A DNA stretch of 64,000 nucleotides from Sciurus carolinensis (taxonomy: Eukaryota > Chordata > Mammalia > Rodentia > Sciuridae), in contig NC_062227.1 of assembly GCF_902686445.1 (NCBI RefSeq), forward strand, positions 25,784,777 through 25,848,776. The letters run 5' to 3'. This document shows, piece after piece, positions 44,155-55,879 of the stretch. The notes under the pieces were generated by a model. The model had not been told where the DNA came from, made no database searches, and worked only from the letters and a program-made list of their open reading frames with translations. Every line of letters begins with the position of its first letter. Position 1 is the stretch's first letter. Made by a program: the position numbers and the translations under genes.

Positions 44155-44425
44155 TTTTAAAAGTAAACTCTGTATTGAAATATAAGTACAGAAATATGTC
44201 CAAATTATAAGTACACAGTTTGACTCTTTAAAGTGAACACACAAATCAAGAAAGCATAAACAGAAACCCAGAAAGTGTCCCCATCATGACCCCTGCAAGG
44301 GTGACCATGATATGGATGTCTGACACTAGTGGTCAGTTTGCCTGTTTTTGGTCTTCATGTAAGTGGGATAACACGTCACGCATTTTTAGTTTCCAGTTTC
44401 CTTTACTCAGTATTCTCTCTGAAGA
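44155..44425 (-). repeat. old L1 (L1M-type) fragment
   Basis: 'ctgtattgaaatataagtac', 'tttaaagtgaacacacaaat', 'cagtttgcctgtttttggtc' and 'ttcatgtaagtgggataaca' correspond to the reversed 3' region of older L1 elements (attgaaatataattcac...tgcctattctggac...tcatataaatggaatcat). Confidence 0.45.
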
Positions 44426-44449
44426 ATTCAACCAAAACAACAAAGTTTT

Positions 44450-46090
44450 GAGATTAAATAACATAAGAGATAATAAAGGAAATTTCTCTTCGGACTTATT
44501 TTGATGGGCATTTATGAAAAGCAAAGGCCAAACCATGTACCTTTATTAAGAGTTTATCAGACATACCAAACTAGTGCAAATAATCTTAAATAGCACACTT
44601 TGAGTAAGTAGAAACTGCCATGTCAGATTATTTTAGAAACATTCAAAAGGCTGCGTTCTCATCCAACAGAGTAATAGTAGCACTCACATATTTTCAAGTT
44701 GACATGAATGTATTTCTATCCAAGGTATTACAGTGACTCCCTGCTTTAAAAACTTTGCAAAATTCTTCTAAGCTTCTTAAATTCACTGCAGCTTAGAACT
44801 ACTATATAAATATTCACAGGATTTTCCAAGACAAAAATTGCTTCTTTTCTTGGCTTCCAACAAGCAAAGCAACAAGAGATTTTACTGGAACAAGATGCAA
44901 AGCACAATCATATTGAATTTGAACATCAATTTTAAAAGCAACTCTTCATAATTTCTGGAGCTAGTAATCAGAGAAGCAGAATATTAATGAGACAACGTCA
45001 GACACTTTAGCTTTTATAGTTAGGATTTGCTTCTGCTTTTGAAAATAAAAATAACCTGAGTAAAAATAAATTTTCCTTCCTTTTGTACTATGAAAGTCAA
45101 AATTATCTTTCATGACAATTAAATCAGGCTTCCTTATTTTAGTAGAAGGAATGATTTTTCTCTTGCCCAAAAAAAGTACATAGAAAGATATCTATTAAGA
45201 AAAAAAAAAAAAACAAAAAAAAAAAACTCCCACAGTCTAAGCTGTTTTTTGAGAGAGTTATATGAACACAAGGCAAAACTAAAGCTGGATGGAGAATCCC
45301 AAATTAACATAGTTTCAATGCCCCATTGAGTCTCAATAACTAGCATGGAGCATGGAAGAGACCCATTCATTCATTCAATCTTTCTTTTACAAAGATCTAT
45401 TGGGCATTGGCCAGGTATCAAGTACTGGTTGGTAATAATTTACTCAAAGAATAAAGTTACTTGCTGTAGTAGAAAAATGCATATTTAGAACCAATACAAT
45501 GCTGGTAAACACACTCTATGGGGGGATATTTTATTGCCTTTAGTGTTTGCCAAGCTCTGTGATGCTCCCTGTGACTAATTTCAGGACATCAGTATAAAGT
45601 CACTGAACTGGATGGAGCTGGATGAGATGCACCAGTTTGGCTCTTGTGGGCCAGTAGGAACCATTTCCAACACACCACTACTTTGAACAGGTGTCTTCAG
45701 TGATAGAAACAGTCATACTTGCAACAAGATCACTATGTAAACAGTACTAGCCCTTCTTTTCTATAATCAAAGAAAAAGGAGCCCTAGCATGCACTCTAGG
45801 GCTCTGAAAGCCCACATCTATGGCATCTCACCAAGTCTAACAGAGCTGAAAAACAAGTAATGGGTTTCCAAGGGGAAAGTTACATTAGCAAAATAATCAC
45901 CCCAGAGCTGTGCCTTGGAAGAGAGCCAAAAGTTCTGACAGCTCCACAGATCTACCTGTGCAATTTTGCTATGATGTCTGAAATTCTCATTGTTAAGCAT
46001 CCTTCTTTTAGGTTAAATCATTGTGTCTCAGAAGAGCCCTGTTAAAATGTGAGTGTTTCCTGAGACAGGAGCAAGTTGAGCCCTTGATAA
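44450..46090. other. non-coding stretch with A-tracts
   Basis: A14 and A12 runs (45200-45213 and 45215-45226) are separated by one C. A reversed L2-like scrap may lie at 45370-45440 ('ggccaggtatcaagtactgg'). No credible exon. Confidence 0.4.
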
Positions 46091-46094
46091 ACAG

Positions 46095-46215
46095 GCAGCT
46101 TGGCCTAGTGGAAAGAAGGCTGACTGGGAATGTCAAGAGTGGGTTCTAGTCCTGGTCTGCAAATAACCAATTGTATGATATGTTATGAGTCACTTTAGAT
46201 TTTTGAGCCTTCATC
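46095..46215 (+). repeat. MIR SINE fragment
   Basis: 'gcctagtggaaagaaggctg', 'gtgggttctagtcctggtct', 'gagtcactttagatttttga' and 'gccttcatctctttatgc' follow the MIR consensus from its left end. Confidence 0.65.
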
Positions 46216-46219
46216 TCTT

Positions 46220-47685
46220 TATGCACCTAATGTCTTCCCTTTCATTCTGTTCGGGTATACTGCCAATCATTCCTACAGAAAGTAGCCCTCCTAGCCTGGA
46301 CTAGACATAGGGTCTGTTGCTTGCTCTATGCTAGAAGATCCAACATTTTGACTGTGTGGTTGAGAAGTGGAGGAATCAATATGGCAGCAGAATGGGCATC
46401 AATTAATTTTTTAAAACATTTTTTTCTGTAAATAATTTACAATAAGCCTCTTCTCTGAAGTGTTCTTGTGCAGATCATCAGCTCTTACTAATGCTTTCTA
46501 AAGGTTCTTGAGATTCCCAGAGAAAGATGTCACCCAATTATCAATATCAAACTTTCTGAGGTTTAAGAAGGATAGCATGAAAATTGTAAGATATAGTCCT
46601 TCTTTACATGTTCAATTAAACAGAAGCATGTAAGAAATGCCCAGAATTTTGAATACCACAAGTCAAGGTTAGTGGTTAGATAAAAATATTTGAATATAGA
46701 AAAATTGGCATGGATTTCTGAGAGATATTTCCCTGCCACTCTTTCCCAGCACATCCTCCAGATGCATGGAGTGTATATGAATGTGTGTTTTTATCGCCCT
46801 CCTAAGTGTCTTTAAAGTTACAACCTAGTTATCACAGGCCAGAATTTGTTTTGGTCAGCAGTAATAGGCAAACAGAGCTGCACTAATTTCATACCTCCCA
46901 TCATAATTGTACCCCGACTCATGATAGACCCAGACAACCCATAAAACTGAGCTTGAGCAGGCATTTAATGAGCCCCCCAGTGCCCTTCGGAACTTGGGCC
47001 CAGGGGAGCCCTTGCCATGTACGTGCCCTGGCCCTGGTTCCTAACTTCTACTGGGAGAAACACAAATTTTGCCATATCATTTTTCAAATCTCTTGAAATA
47101 AAAGTTTAAAAAGGACCCCCTTAAGGCTTCTTTTCTATTTTAAGACAGAACAAAACAAAACAAAACATGTTTTTTTCTAAATATTTGTTTACTCCTTACT
47201 GAAACATTTTTTTTTTCTGGCAAAGTTTTGGGGACTTTAAAATGTCAGCAGACTAAAGTTGCACATGGGCATCTTGCATGAGCTGGCATCAGCATGGCTG
47301 TGATAACCAGTTGGCATTAGAGACCCAAGACATGAAAAGCAAATTGTCAGGAGTAAAGGCCATTTGAGGTCTTGGAACACTAGCTGTGTCAGAGTTCTTC
47401 CAGAGATAGATAAGAGTTATCTATCGATTGATGGAGCAAAATGGGCTTCCATAGGCAGAGAAGTGTCGTCATTACCTATTTATATTTTCATCTATGTTTT
47501 CTGATTATTTAAAAATATGCAAACTTGTAAATATACAAATTGTTAAAAATGGAAGAAATAAAGTAAATATTCCCTGAAATCATACATATAACAGAAGTCA
47601 CCATGGTTATTATTATATGTAGAATTTCCTGTGTTTTTTATACATAACTCTCTATGTGTGTCTCTGTGTGTCTGTGTGCATGTGC
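46220..47685. other. non-coding stretch, nothing recognised
   Basis: Contains an AAAAC run (about 47146-47167) and T-rich tracts near 47170-47216. No credible exon or named repeat. Confidence 0.4.
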
Positions 47686-47689
47686 AATC

Positions 47690-48030
47690 GATGCTGGGTA
47701 TTCCACAGGCATTCCAGTATTGCACTGGACCCCTGCAGATACTCAAATCCTCAGATGCTTGAGTCCCTTATATAAGATGGCATAGTATTTATGTAGAAAC
47801 CACCCACATCCTGCCATATACTATAAATCATCTCTAGATTACTAATAAAGCCTAACAATATCAACGCAATGTAAATAGTTTCATACTCTATTGCTTAGGA
47901 GATAATGACGTGGGGGGAGTTTGTATACATTCAGTGCAGGCATAATTTTTTTCCTAATATTTTCAATGCTCAGTTGGTTGAATACAAGGATATAGAGTTC
48001 ATGGATAGGCAAGATTGACTTTAAATATAT
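47690..48030 (+). repeat. MER2/Tigger-type DNA transposon fossil
   Basis: 'actggacccctgcagatact', 'gatgcttgagtcccttatat', 'aagatggcatagtatttatg', 'atcatctctagattactaat' and 'caatgctcagttggttgaat' match the same family as the copy at 32783, in the same orientation. The left terminus is degraded. Confidence 0.7.
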
Positions 48031-48174
48031 ATATATATAGAATCAGTCCACTGATAGGTACATACAGTTCCTCCCAGATACACTAGACATCTTTTTATGT
48101 TAGTCCATGTAGTTCTATGTCATTCTTTTAAGGACTGGGTAGAAAGAAACTTCCTATAGGATGTGTCATTTCTA

Positions 48175-48275
48175 CTTTGTGAGAGAACATCAGGCGAGTA
48201 ATGTCTCATTTCACAGATAGATAAATGGAGGTACAGAGAATATGCCTGCCTATTTCAGAGCCCTAAACAGATGAC
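48175..48275 (-). repeat. MIR SINE fragment
   Basis: 'gtctcatttcacagatagat' and 'aaatggaggtacagagaata' are the reversed MIR tail (cattttacagatgaggaaactgaggcacagaga). Confidence 0.55.
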
Positions 48276-48332
48276 CCTCAAGGGCTGAGAGCAACTGAGA
48301 CCCTCACACCTTTGGTTTTAATGCAAGCTTAC

Positions 48333-48406
48333 CTTTCCTGGTGCCAGATTGCAAACTCCACTCTCTGGAAATATAAGTTATAATGATCCCTTTTGAATAG
48401 ACTAAG
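48333..48406 (-). other. weak candidate exon, minus strand
   Basis: 74 bp between a 'gcacag' acceptor with a poor pyrimidine tract and a good donor (GTAAGC, plus-strand 48327-48332). One frame of 24 codons plus two bases is open ('KRDHYNLYFQRVEFAIWHQE'). It adjoins a MIR. The poor acceptor and short length make this tentative. Confidence 0.18.
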
Positions 48407-48699
48407 CTGTGCTAACCATAGATTGATTTTTCAGGTTGCAGCCAAAAGGGATACTCAAATAATCGTTAAACCACAGGGGATGGTCATTCATCCCTACAAG
48501 AACTAAAAATAAACATGCTGGGTTTTCTCCGGTCCATTTTCCAGGAGAAACTCAGAGCTAACCAATGATACATTGGCTTAGAAACATGTGTGCATGTTCC
48601 TTTAAGAAAAACAAGTGTTTGGAAATTACAGTTATTTATCCTTCCCTGTTAAAAGGCAGAGGCCATTATTAGCATTTCAGTCTCTGTTGACTGAGAAGA

Positions 48700-49677
48700 C
48701 AGTTATGCTTTCAGGGGAAGGAGAAATCTGAGCGGATCGGGGGACAGGTGGAGCTGCTTGAGAGAAAGGCCTACAGCATGGGGGTCTAGCCCACTGAGCA
48801 GCAGCAGGAGGGGTCCCGCCCTGGGCCCCTGCCCTGGATGCTCATTCCCCCTGCGAACCTGGTGCATTCAAAGCACCTGACTCTGTTCTCTCTGGATGTG
48901 CCCCGCCTCCTCCCAGCTTCTCTGAACTCCCAAGCTGTCTCTGCTATGCCCTGTCCATCCTGCCTGGCCAGTTCCAGCCCGGAGTCAGCCCACCTGAAAC
49001 GGATCCTCAAGCTTCCCAAGTTTAACCTTCCAGGGAGATATAGATAGAGATACCTCCCCCCCCCCATTTTCCCTCTCCCTCACTGCCGCAAGTAGACCGT
49101 CCACCTGACCTGCATGTACCAGCTGGTCCTCTTTGCTCCTGGTCACTGAGTTCCGTTGACTTTAGATCTGTCCCACCCGAGCTCTCTGTGTCATCCCCAC
49201 CGGCCCTCCTCAGCCCTCAGCCCCCTCACCTCACCCAAGGTCTTGCCACAGACACCCACCTTTAACCTCACGACCTCTGTCCTGCCTCCATATCTGAATT
49301 GCATCCCTTCTCTCTTTGAATACTAGTGGTGGCGACCGTCCCAGGTAGGCCCTGGATCCTTCCACACCTATGGCTCGGTGCTGGGACTTTGAGATGGATG
49401 ATATCTGGGTCCCTCCTCACCGAGGCTCACAGTCTCGCCTCAAGAGCTGGGAGGCAAGTGAATAAACCATGGCCTTGCTGGGGGTTGGCTACAGGGAGGG
49501 AAGGTGCTGAGGTGCCAAACCCAGGTGGGGATCAGGAATCTGTGACGAGGGCTGAAGGAGGAGTGAAATGGAGCCTGGTGACAGAGGGGGCTGTGCTGGG
49601 TTTTTAACGTCCTCCCCAGCACTCCTCTACAGTCTCATTCCGTCACCATCTCTCTGAAGGGACCTTCCCCTGCTTGG
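48700..49677. other. GC-richer stretch, no gene recognised
   Basis: GC-richer and with more CpG than most of the window, especially 48740-49260. It contains an AGATATAGATAGAGATA-like run followed by C10 (49056-49065). Frames of 69-93 codons occur on both strands in the same place, as expected from GC content, and none has exon bounds. A degraded CpG-rich regulatory stretch or an unnamed old repeat are both possible. Confidence 0.35.
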
Positions 49678-49690
49678 AAATCCTCCTTCA

Positions 49691-49903
49691 GGGCCAGGCA
49701 TGGTGGCATATGACTGTAATCCCAGCGGCTCAAGAGGCTGAGGCAGGAGGATCATGAGTTCAAAGCCAGCCTCAGTAAAAGTGAGGCACTAAGCAACTCA
49801 GTGAGACCCTGTCTCTAAATGAAATGCAAAATAGGGTTGGGGGTGTGGCTCAGTGGTCAAGTACCCCCTGAGTTCGATCTGGGTACCAAAAAGAAAAGAA
49901 AAA
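49691..49903 (+). mobile_element. B1-dID composite SINE with perfect 13-bp target duplication
   Basis: The flanks at 49678-49690 and 49904-49916 are both 'aaatcctccttca'. The B1 half runs 'gggccaggcatggtggcata' to 'agtgagaccctgtctctaaa'. The ID half is 'gggttgggggtgtggctcag', 'gagttcgatctgggtacc', then an A-rich tail. Confidence 0.95.
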
Positions 49904-50189
49904 AAATCCTCCTTCAATTGTGTCTGCCTCATTGCTCCCCCTTTCCCTTCAGATCTAACTCTCCTTGCACAAGCTATGACCTGCAACCTGTCAGACATTC
50001 CTCCTCCCTTTCTGTTTTTTTGTCCATTCATTCTACAGTCGCTCAGTACATTTTTAGACTTCTGCCATGTGTTAGGTACTGAACCAAGAGCTGAGTATGG
50101 AAAAGAAGAGAGAAAAAAATACCATAGGGAATCCATAATCTTTTTCTCCACCCAGCTAACTCTCACACCTGAATGTTGTCATTTATTTT

Positions 50190-50245
50190 ATTTTATTTTA
50201 AATTATTTTGTTATTATTATTATTGCTATTATTATTACCATTATT
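50190..50245. repeat. (ATT)n/(TTTTA)n low-complexity run
   Basis: TTTTA units followed by an ATT array lie against the tail side of the reversed SINE that follows, so they are probably derived from its A-rich tail. Confidence 0.85.
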
Positions 50246-50400
50246 TTGGTACTGGGGATTGAACCCAGGGGTGCTTAACCCCTGGTGCTTTTTTATTTTG
50301 AGATAGGATCTCACTAAGTTTCTTAGGTCCTTACTAAGTCGTTAAGGTTGACTTTGAACTTGTGATCCTCCTGTTTCAGCCTCCTGAGTTGCTGGGATTA
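50246..50400 (-). mobile_element. B1-dID composite SINE
   Basis: The reversed ID half is 'ggtactggggattgaaccca' and 'taacccctggtgct'. The reversed B1 half is 'ttttgagataggatctcact', 'acttgtgatcctcctgtttc' and 'agcctcctgagttgctggga', ending abruptly at about 50400. Confidence 0.88.
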
Positions 50401-50439
50401 ATCCTGTCATTACATAAATAAAATGAAATCCTGTAAAAT

Positions 50440-51330
50440 AATAAAACTTTTTATTTTAGTTTTAATTAACATGTATTAATTATACATTTTAATGGAATTC
50501 AGTGTGATATTTCACACTGCATACAGTGTACACTGATTAAATCTAGTTTCCCTTCATCCACCTCACTCCCTCTCTGTCCTGCTTTGCCTAACCTCTAGTA
50601 ATCACATTTCTACACTCAGGTAGCTGATTTTAGTTTGCACATATGAAAGAACATGTAGCAGTCATCTTTCTGTGTCTGGCTTATTTCACTTAACATAATG
50701 TCCTCAGTTCCATCCAATAAGCATGAACATGCAGGTTTCTCTTGGGCATGATGGTTTCATTTCCTTTGGATATATACCCAGAAGTGGAATGGATGAATGC
50801 TTATTTATTTTTTTTGAGGAAACTCCATACTGTTCTCCATACTGAGTATAATAATTTATGTTTCCACTAGCAGTGTATTGAGAGTTCTTTTCTTTCCACA
50901 TTCTAACCAGCATTTGTGATTTTTGTTTGTTCCTTTGATTATTTATTTGTTTTTGTTTTTATGATAATAGTCATTCTAACTGGGGTGAGAATTGTAGTTT
51001 TGATTTACATTTCACTGAGGGCTAATGATACTGAACAATTATTGCATATAATTGTTGGCCATTTTTATTTCTTCTTTTGAGAAGTATCTATTTGGTCATT
51101 TGTCTTTTAATTGGTTTACTAGTTTGGTTGGTTTTTTGAGTTCCTTCCTTATTCTGGATATTAATCATTTGTCAGGCATAGTTGGCAGATAATTTCTCCC
51201 ATTCTGTAGGCAACCTCTTCAACCTGTTGTTTCCCTTGCTTTGTAAAAACTTTTTAGTTTGATGGGATCCCATTTGTCTACTTTTGCTTTTGTTTCCTGT
51301 GCTTTTGGGGTCACTGGATATTGTCACTTA
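50440..51330 (-). repeat. old L1 (L1M-type), 3' part
   Basis: In reverse it shows the L1 3' UTR and ORF2 end: 'tctgtgtctggcttatttca', 'ggatatatacccagaagtgg', 'gtcattctaactggggtgag', 'taatttctcccattctgtag' and 'cttttgcttttgtttcctgt'. The ORF2 frame is broken throughout (for example the 69-codon fragment at 50704-50913). It is clearly older than the L1 at 24484. Confidence 0.8.
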
Positions 51331-51399
51331 TATCACATGCGGCAGATTGTTTTACATCAGACATCTGATGTCGTTCCATTGGTTAACTTCTGCTTTCTC

Positions 51400-51725
51400 C
51401 TCCTGAGCCTCCCCTTCCTCTTCCCCTTCAGTCCTGATGCAATTAATGTCTTTGTTACTCAGGCATTACCACCGTTCACCCTTGATTATTGGTCTTCCGT
51501 ATTTGTGTGTTCTCTTGACTAACTTGAGGGTACGTGTCTACTGATCAGGAACCTCTTCTTTAGCTGTATTCCACCTACCTCCTGGCAAACTGCTTGGCAC
51601 CTATTTATTCTAGAACATTTTGGGAGCACCTGCAATGTGTCAGGCATTCACAGTTAAGGTTTTGTCCTCGAGGGTCTCCCAGCTTCCTGGGAAACAGAGC
51701 ACATGTATGACAGCCATGGAGCCTG
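51400..51725. repeat. probable L2 fragments, both orientations
   Basis: 51400-51605 resembles the sense L2 3' region ('gttctcttgactaacttgag', 'ctggcaaactgcttggcacc'). 51610-51725 looks like a reversed L2 tail ('gagcacctgcaatgtgtcag', 'ggttttgtcctcgagggtct'). Both are highly diverged. Confidence 0.4.
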
Positions 51726-51729
51726 GCAA

Positions 51730-53735
51730 CGCCTGCCACTGGGTCCCTGATGGGTCAGTGTTGATGGTTACAAGGAGGCGAGTGAAGGAATGACAGTCAC
51801 GACAACCCTGCTCAGCCTTGGCTGGCACTTCTGCTGTTCAGGCTGGTCTCATTGGCACCAGTCACCACCTAATTCAGTAAATTCCTTTCATTATGAAGCA
51901 GAGCTACAGTGATTTATCTCGGGATCTCAAATCATTTTGACTCTCACCTACACTTAAATTATAAACCATGTCAGGAAAATATCTCATTTTCCATAAGTAG
52001 TAATAGTCCTGGTTTAAAAGTTACGGGAATCTATTTTATAGCAATGGTTATTGAACTCTGTCATTTCCTTCCTAAACCTGGAATAAGTACTAAAATGTAA
52101 TAGGTTTTCTATTTTCCGGTGTTTTTGGAAAACACTGAAGTGGGAGCTGTTTCCTTTTTCCTTTGAAGCAGAGATTTAAATTCCAGACTTTAGGAAATAT
52201 TTTTGGAAGTTTAGACCTTATTTTGGTTGAGGATTGCAAGTAAGTTGATGTTTAAATCACATAAATTGAAACAGAAATGCCAAATCAAATTTCTTCTGGG
52301 TTGTCCTATCTTGCCAAAATTTCCATAAGCCTTGTTTGTAAGACCTCAAGAGTAGGTAAATTAGTAATCATTTCAGCCACAGTCTTATCTACAAGAGTTG
52401 TCAATGCATTGAATTATTGAAAAATGTTTCTGTATGTATAAAATAGATAGATGAATAGATAGATAAATCAAACTGAAATAAAACCAAAGACCTAATAGTT
52501 ACCAGGATATGTTGTCAATTTTCCTCCCATCTGTCTTTTTTTTTTTTTTTTTGTAATAAAATATTTATAAAACCAGCTTCAGGAAATGTTCAAAAACAGT
52601 AAGGTAGAACTAGCGATAGTTTCAGCTTGTACTTTTTATGCTTTTACCTTGAGCAGAAAATGTAATTTTAAGAAAACAGAGCTGCTGCAAGAGAAACATC
52701 TGTTTCTCTATTTCTAAAGCAATCAGGAAAAAAAAAATTCAGTGGGCATTATTCAAAAAAAATAACCTCCTCAAGAAAACATTTCAGTATCAATTTTATT
52801 TCATTACTACCAGGGTCGTTTCAACTGTGGAATATTAAAACCTGGTTCCCATTATCACCACTAATCAGAATACAGAGTTTCATGTGCTGATGATTTTGAC
52901 AAATTTATGTGGCTTATAAAATGAAAATCAGGTTTGTTCACAGCCTCATCGTAGGTTATCACTGGCTTCATAACTATAGAGTTAAATTTTATTTCTTTTC
53001 AAAACTCTGAAACTCAAGAGCTATATTTTCTCCGTTATCTGGGATCATGATTGGTGGAGAGCTGTTCCCGGTTGCTTTGTAACACATCCGTATTGCTGAA
53101 CGCGGTTGATAGTATGAAGCAAGGTTAATTGAATTGATAACATGGCAATATCCAAATGGCTGCATATTTTAGCATCATATTTACTGGAACTTTGAAAGCG
53201 TTCTCTATTTCTCTACCTTGTTTCTGATTAGAAGCTATCAATCCCCAAGTTTTACCGCTCAACCTTGTGGGTCTGACCTCTTAGCTCAAGCGTTTTGTCA
53301 CCTTGGCACTGACCAGTGACTAATTCAGATGGAATAGCAGGGTCAGTCTCATTTTGTTTTACGAGAAGGGAGGAGAGAGGATTTTCCACAGGGCAGCACG
53401 GGTTGATTTGTTTTTCCCTCACTGTTCAACAGCTCTGTTCTCTTAATGCCCAGAGAAAGGAAAGGTGTGTTTCTGGGCTGACAAAACAGCTCTTGTGCCA
53501 TGGGGATGTGGGCTGCAGGTGCCCAGTGGGCACGGCTGCCTTCTGAAAATGGACAGCCTGCTACAGGCGGGCAGCTGCTGATCCAGACTCCGGTGCAATG
53601 TTGGCTTCGAAGCCCACCCTGCTTAAGCACTGTGGTCCTCAGGATCTCCTTCTGCTTATCCACCAAAACTCACCAGCTCTAGATACAGGCCAGGTCTAAG
53701 GCACAGGGACCAGGCAAGTGGGTGCATTAGCTGTC
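51730..53735. other. long unique-looking stretch
   Basis: No named repeat over 2 kb. A GATA-like run (about 52443-52467) and a T17 tract (52536-52552) are the only simple sequences. 52900-53310 keeps several CpGs and little simple sequence, which is compatible with a conserved non-coding element, but I cannot test conservation. One exon-like segment lies at 52172-52239. Confidence 0.4.
52172..52239 (+). other. weak candidate exon, plus strand
   Basis: 68 bp between an excellent acceptor (long pyrimidine tract then gaagcag ending at 52171) and a GTAAGT donor at 52240. One of three frames is open: 'FQTLGNIFGSLDLILVEDC'. Both splice sites are strong, but the segment is short and unidentified. 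Confidence 0.22.
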
Positions 53736-53739
53736 TGGT

Positions 53740-53835
53740 CATCTGGCCAACATTTATGGAAGAGTTTCTAGGTTCCAAGATCTGAGGATGCAAAAACGAA
53801 CAAGAACAGCTCTTGCCTTCCAAGAGTTTGGAGTT
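53740..53835 (-). repeat. L2 LINE 3' fragment
   Basis: 'ccaacatttatggaagagtt', 'ctaggttccaagatctgagg', 'atgcaaaaacgaacaagaac' and 'ttgccttccaagagtttgga' follow the reversed L2 terminus. Confidence 0.55.
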
Positions 53836-53849
53836 CGAATTTCTCAGAA

Positions 53850-54098
53850 TGAGAGTTCAGATTGCACAGCTGTACTAGTCTTTGGGCCACTTTAGGAATT
53901 CATTCTGATGTGCATGATGTCCTGCAAAGAGGAAGTGAGTGTAATTGGATGAAGAACAATTTTTAAAGAGGCATAAATAACCTGCTGTGGCATAGGCATA
54001 CCTGAGCTCCAGAGTCTCCTCCCCTTCTCTATTTAAAGGATGACAGCCAAGAGCACTGAGCCCAAAGCCACAGAGTGACTGGCGTTTATTAAAAAACA
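53850..54098. other. non-coding stretch, nothing recognised
   Basis: A short interval between an L2 and a MIR. The 74-codon minus frame at 53875-54099 has no splice bounds. Confidence 0.4.
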
Positions 54099-54099
54099 A

Positions 54100-54250
54100 C
54101 TGTGTGCATTAGTTACATGATCTCACTTAATCATCAAAACAATTATGTATGCTAATACTATAATACCATTGCACAGAGGTGAAACTGAGATTCAATAACT
54201 TTCCTGAAGTCTCATAGTAGTGGAGCTTGGTTAATGGGAGAATCACAATT
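54100..54250 (-). repeat. MIR SINE fragment
   Basis: 'gatctcacttaatcatcaaa', 'ctaatactataataccattg', 'cacagaggtgaaactgagat' and 'tcaataactttcctgaagtc' are the reversed MIR in order. Confidence 0.7.
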
Positions 54251-54254
54251 TGAT

Positions 54255-55875
54255 CTCTTACTTATTTTTCCTCTCAGCCAGATTGCCTTTGAACATAAGC
54301 ATTGGATATTTCTGCTCAAGTTTCCAAGCAATGGAACAGGGCCTTTGAACCCACCCTGACTCCCTTATTTAGTGACTCAACCCAAATGAGTTTTCCCAAA
54401 ACAGTCAGATTAGGCCAGCCTGGTAGTTGTCGTTGACTCTACCCCTCTGACTCTGGGTGGGAGTTTTTACCTGCTGGACCCTCAGCTCGGTAGGCCTGCC
54501 AATCTGGGATTTCTGTCCTTCTTCCTCTAGCCATGCTAGGACCTTCAACTATTCCCTCCCCTCTCTTCTAGTCCAGTGGCCTTTTTGGCCTTACACTTTC
54601 TAAAGACTGCTAGTTCCAGCCCGAATATTCTACTTGCCTAGCTTCTAAAGATGATACTTGTCAGTCCAACATTTAAAGGTAATTGATATGTTAACTTTTT
54701 GGAATCTACAGATCTACAGATTATGGCTCTACTACTTACTAACTGAATGACCTTGGCAAGTGGCATTATTGCATAGAATGGGCATGGTAAAACTCTTTTC
54801 ACAAAAAGAACAAGTGGACTTCCTCTCACAAAGTCCACAGAGAAGCACTTGATACTACATTGCAGAACATCAGGCTAGGATGGGAATAATATTCTGGTTT
54901 TGTGCACAGTCTGTACAACTGTATATAACAGTCCTATCTGGAATCTAGTTCACATTCAGTAAGTGTTATTATCCTTCCTTTCCTTCTTGCTAATAGCTAC
55001 TTTGGAGAACAAATTGCAAAGGACCTGAAATTGTCCCATGTGGGGTCAGGAGAGCAGTTTGAATTTTATAGTACATGGTTAAAGTGAAGATTTGAAGAAA
55101 ATACATGCACTGTCCCCTCATTCATATAAATGTTTATGAAGACTGTCATGGAAAAGCAGGTGCATAGAAACTCCGCTGGTGTTTTTTGAAAGTGCACTGC
55201 TTTGCTCAGCATGAGCATGAAATGGTAGAGGGAATTGGGTGATTCAGTGGTTGCTTCTGCACCAGGAAAACCTGTTCGCAATGGTACAGTCATAGAAGCT
55301 GCTAGGAACCCTGCCCTCTTTCTGCCCACAGACTCGTGGTACAACTGAGACAGCTGACTTCTACACAATGTAGAAGTGCCAAGAGAGCCTCGTATATTGA
55401 GTAGCTATTTGTCAAAAAAAAAAAAAAAAATGTGTATGTCCCTCTAAGTCCCCCTCGGTTTGCCGGAGAGCTTTCCATAGAACAGGCAAGGTCTCTACAG
55501 AAGGAACATCACTGGAGTTGTTTTTCAGGCAAAGTGCTTTAAATTCCCAATTATCATTATTATTTCCCTGACCCATTGCCTGATAATAAATGCTTTTCTT
55601 ATCTTTTGACCTGAAGAAGGCTATTTTAGTTACTGTGTTATTTTTGCCTCTCTCTTCATAGGCAAATTCCTTAGATATGCCCTCTATATCTGCTCTCCCC
55701 ATTCAATCAGCCTCCTCCCCTTAGACTTTATAATCTGGCTTTTATTGCTTTTATTTTAAAACTCCTTGCTACTTTGTACAATAGGCTTTTTCTTCTCTCC
55801 TTGGCATCTCTCCAGCACCCACCTTTCCTTTGCGGTCACCAGTGACTTCTTCCTAGTCCAATGCTGTCCTTACCA
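54255..55875. other. mostly unique non-coding stretch
   Basis: A short sense MIR scrap is present near 54720-54775 ('ctactacttactaactgaat', 'gaccttggcaag') and an A17 run at 55414-55430. Minus frames at 55066-55368 (100 codons) and 55412-55702 (96 codons) are not spliceable, and the latter ends in the A-run. Confidence 0.4.
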
Positions 55876-55879
55876 GGCT

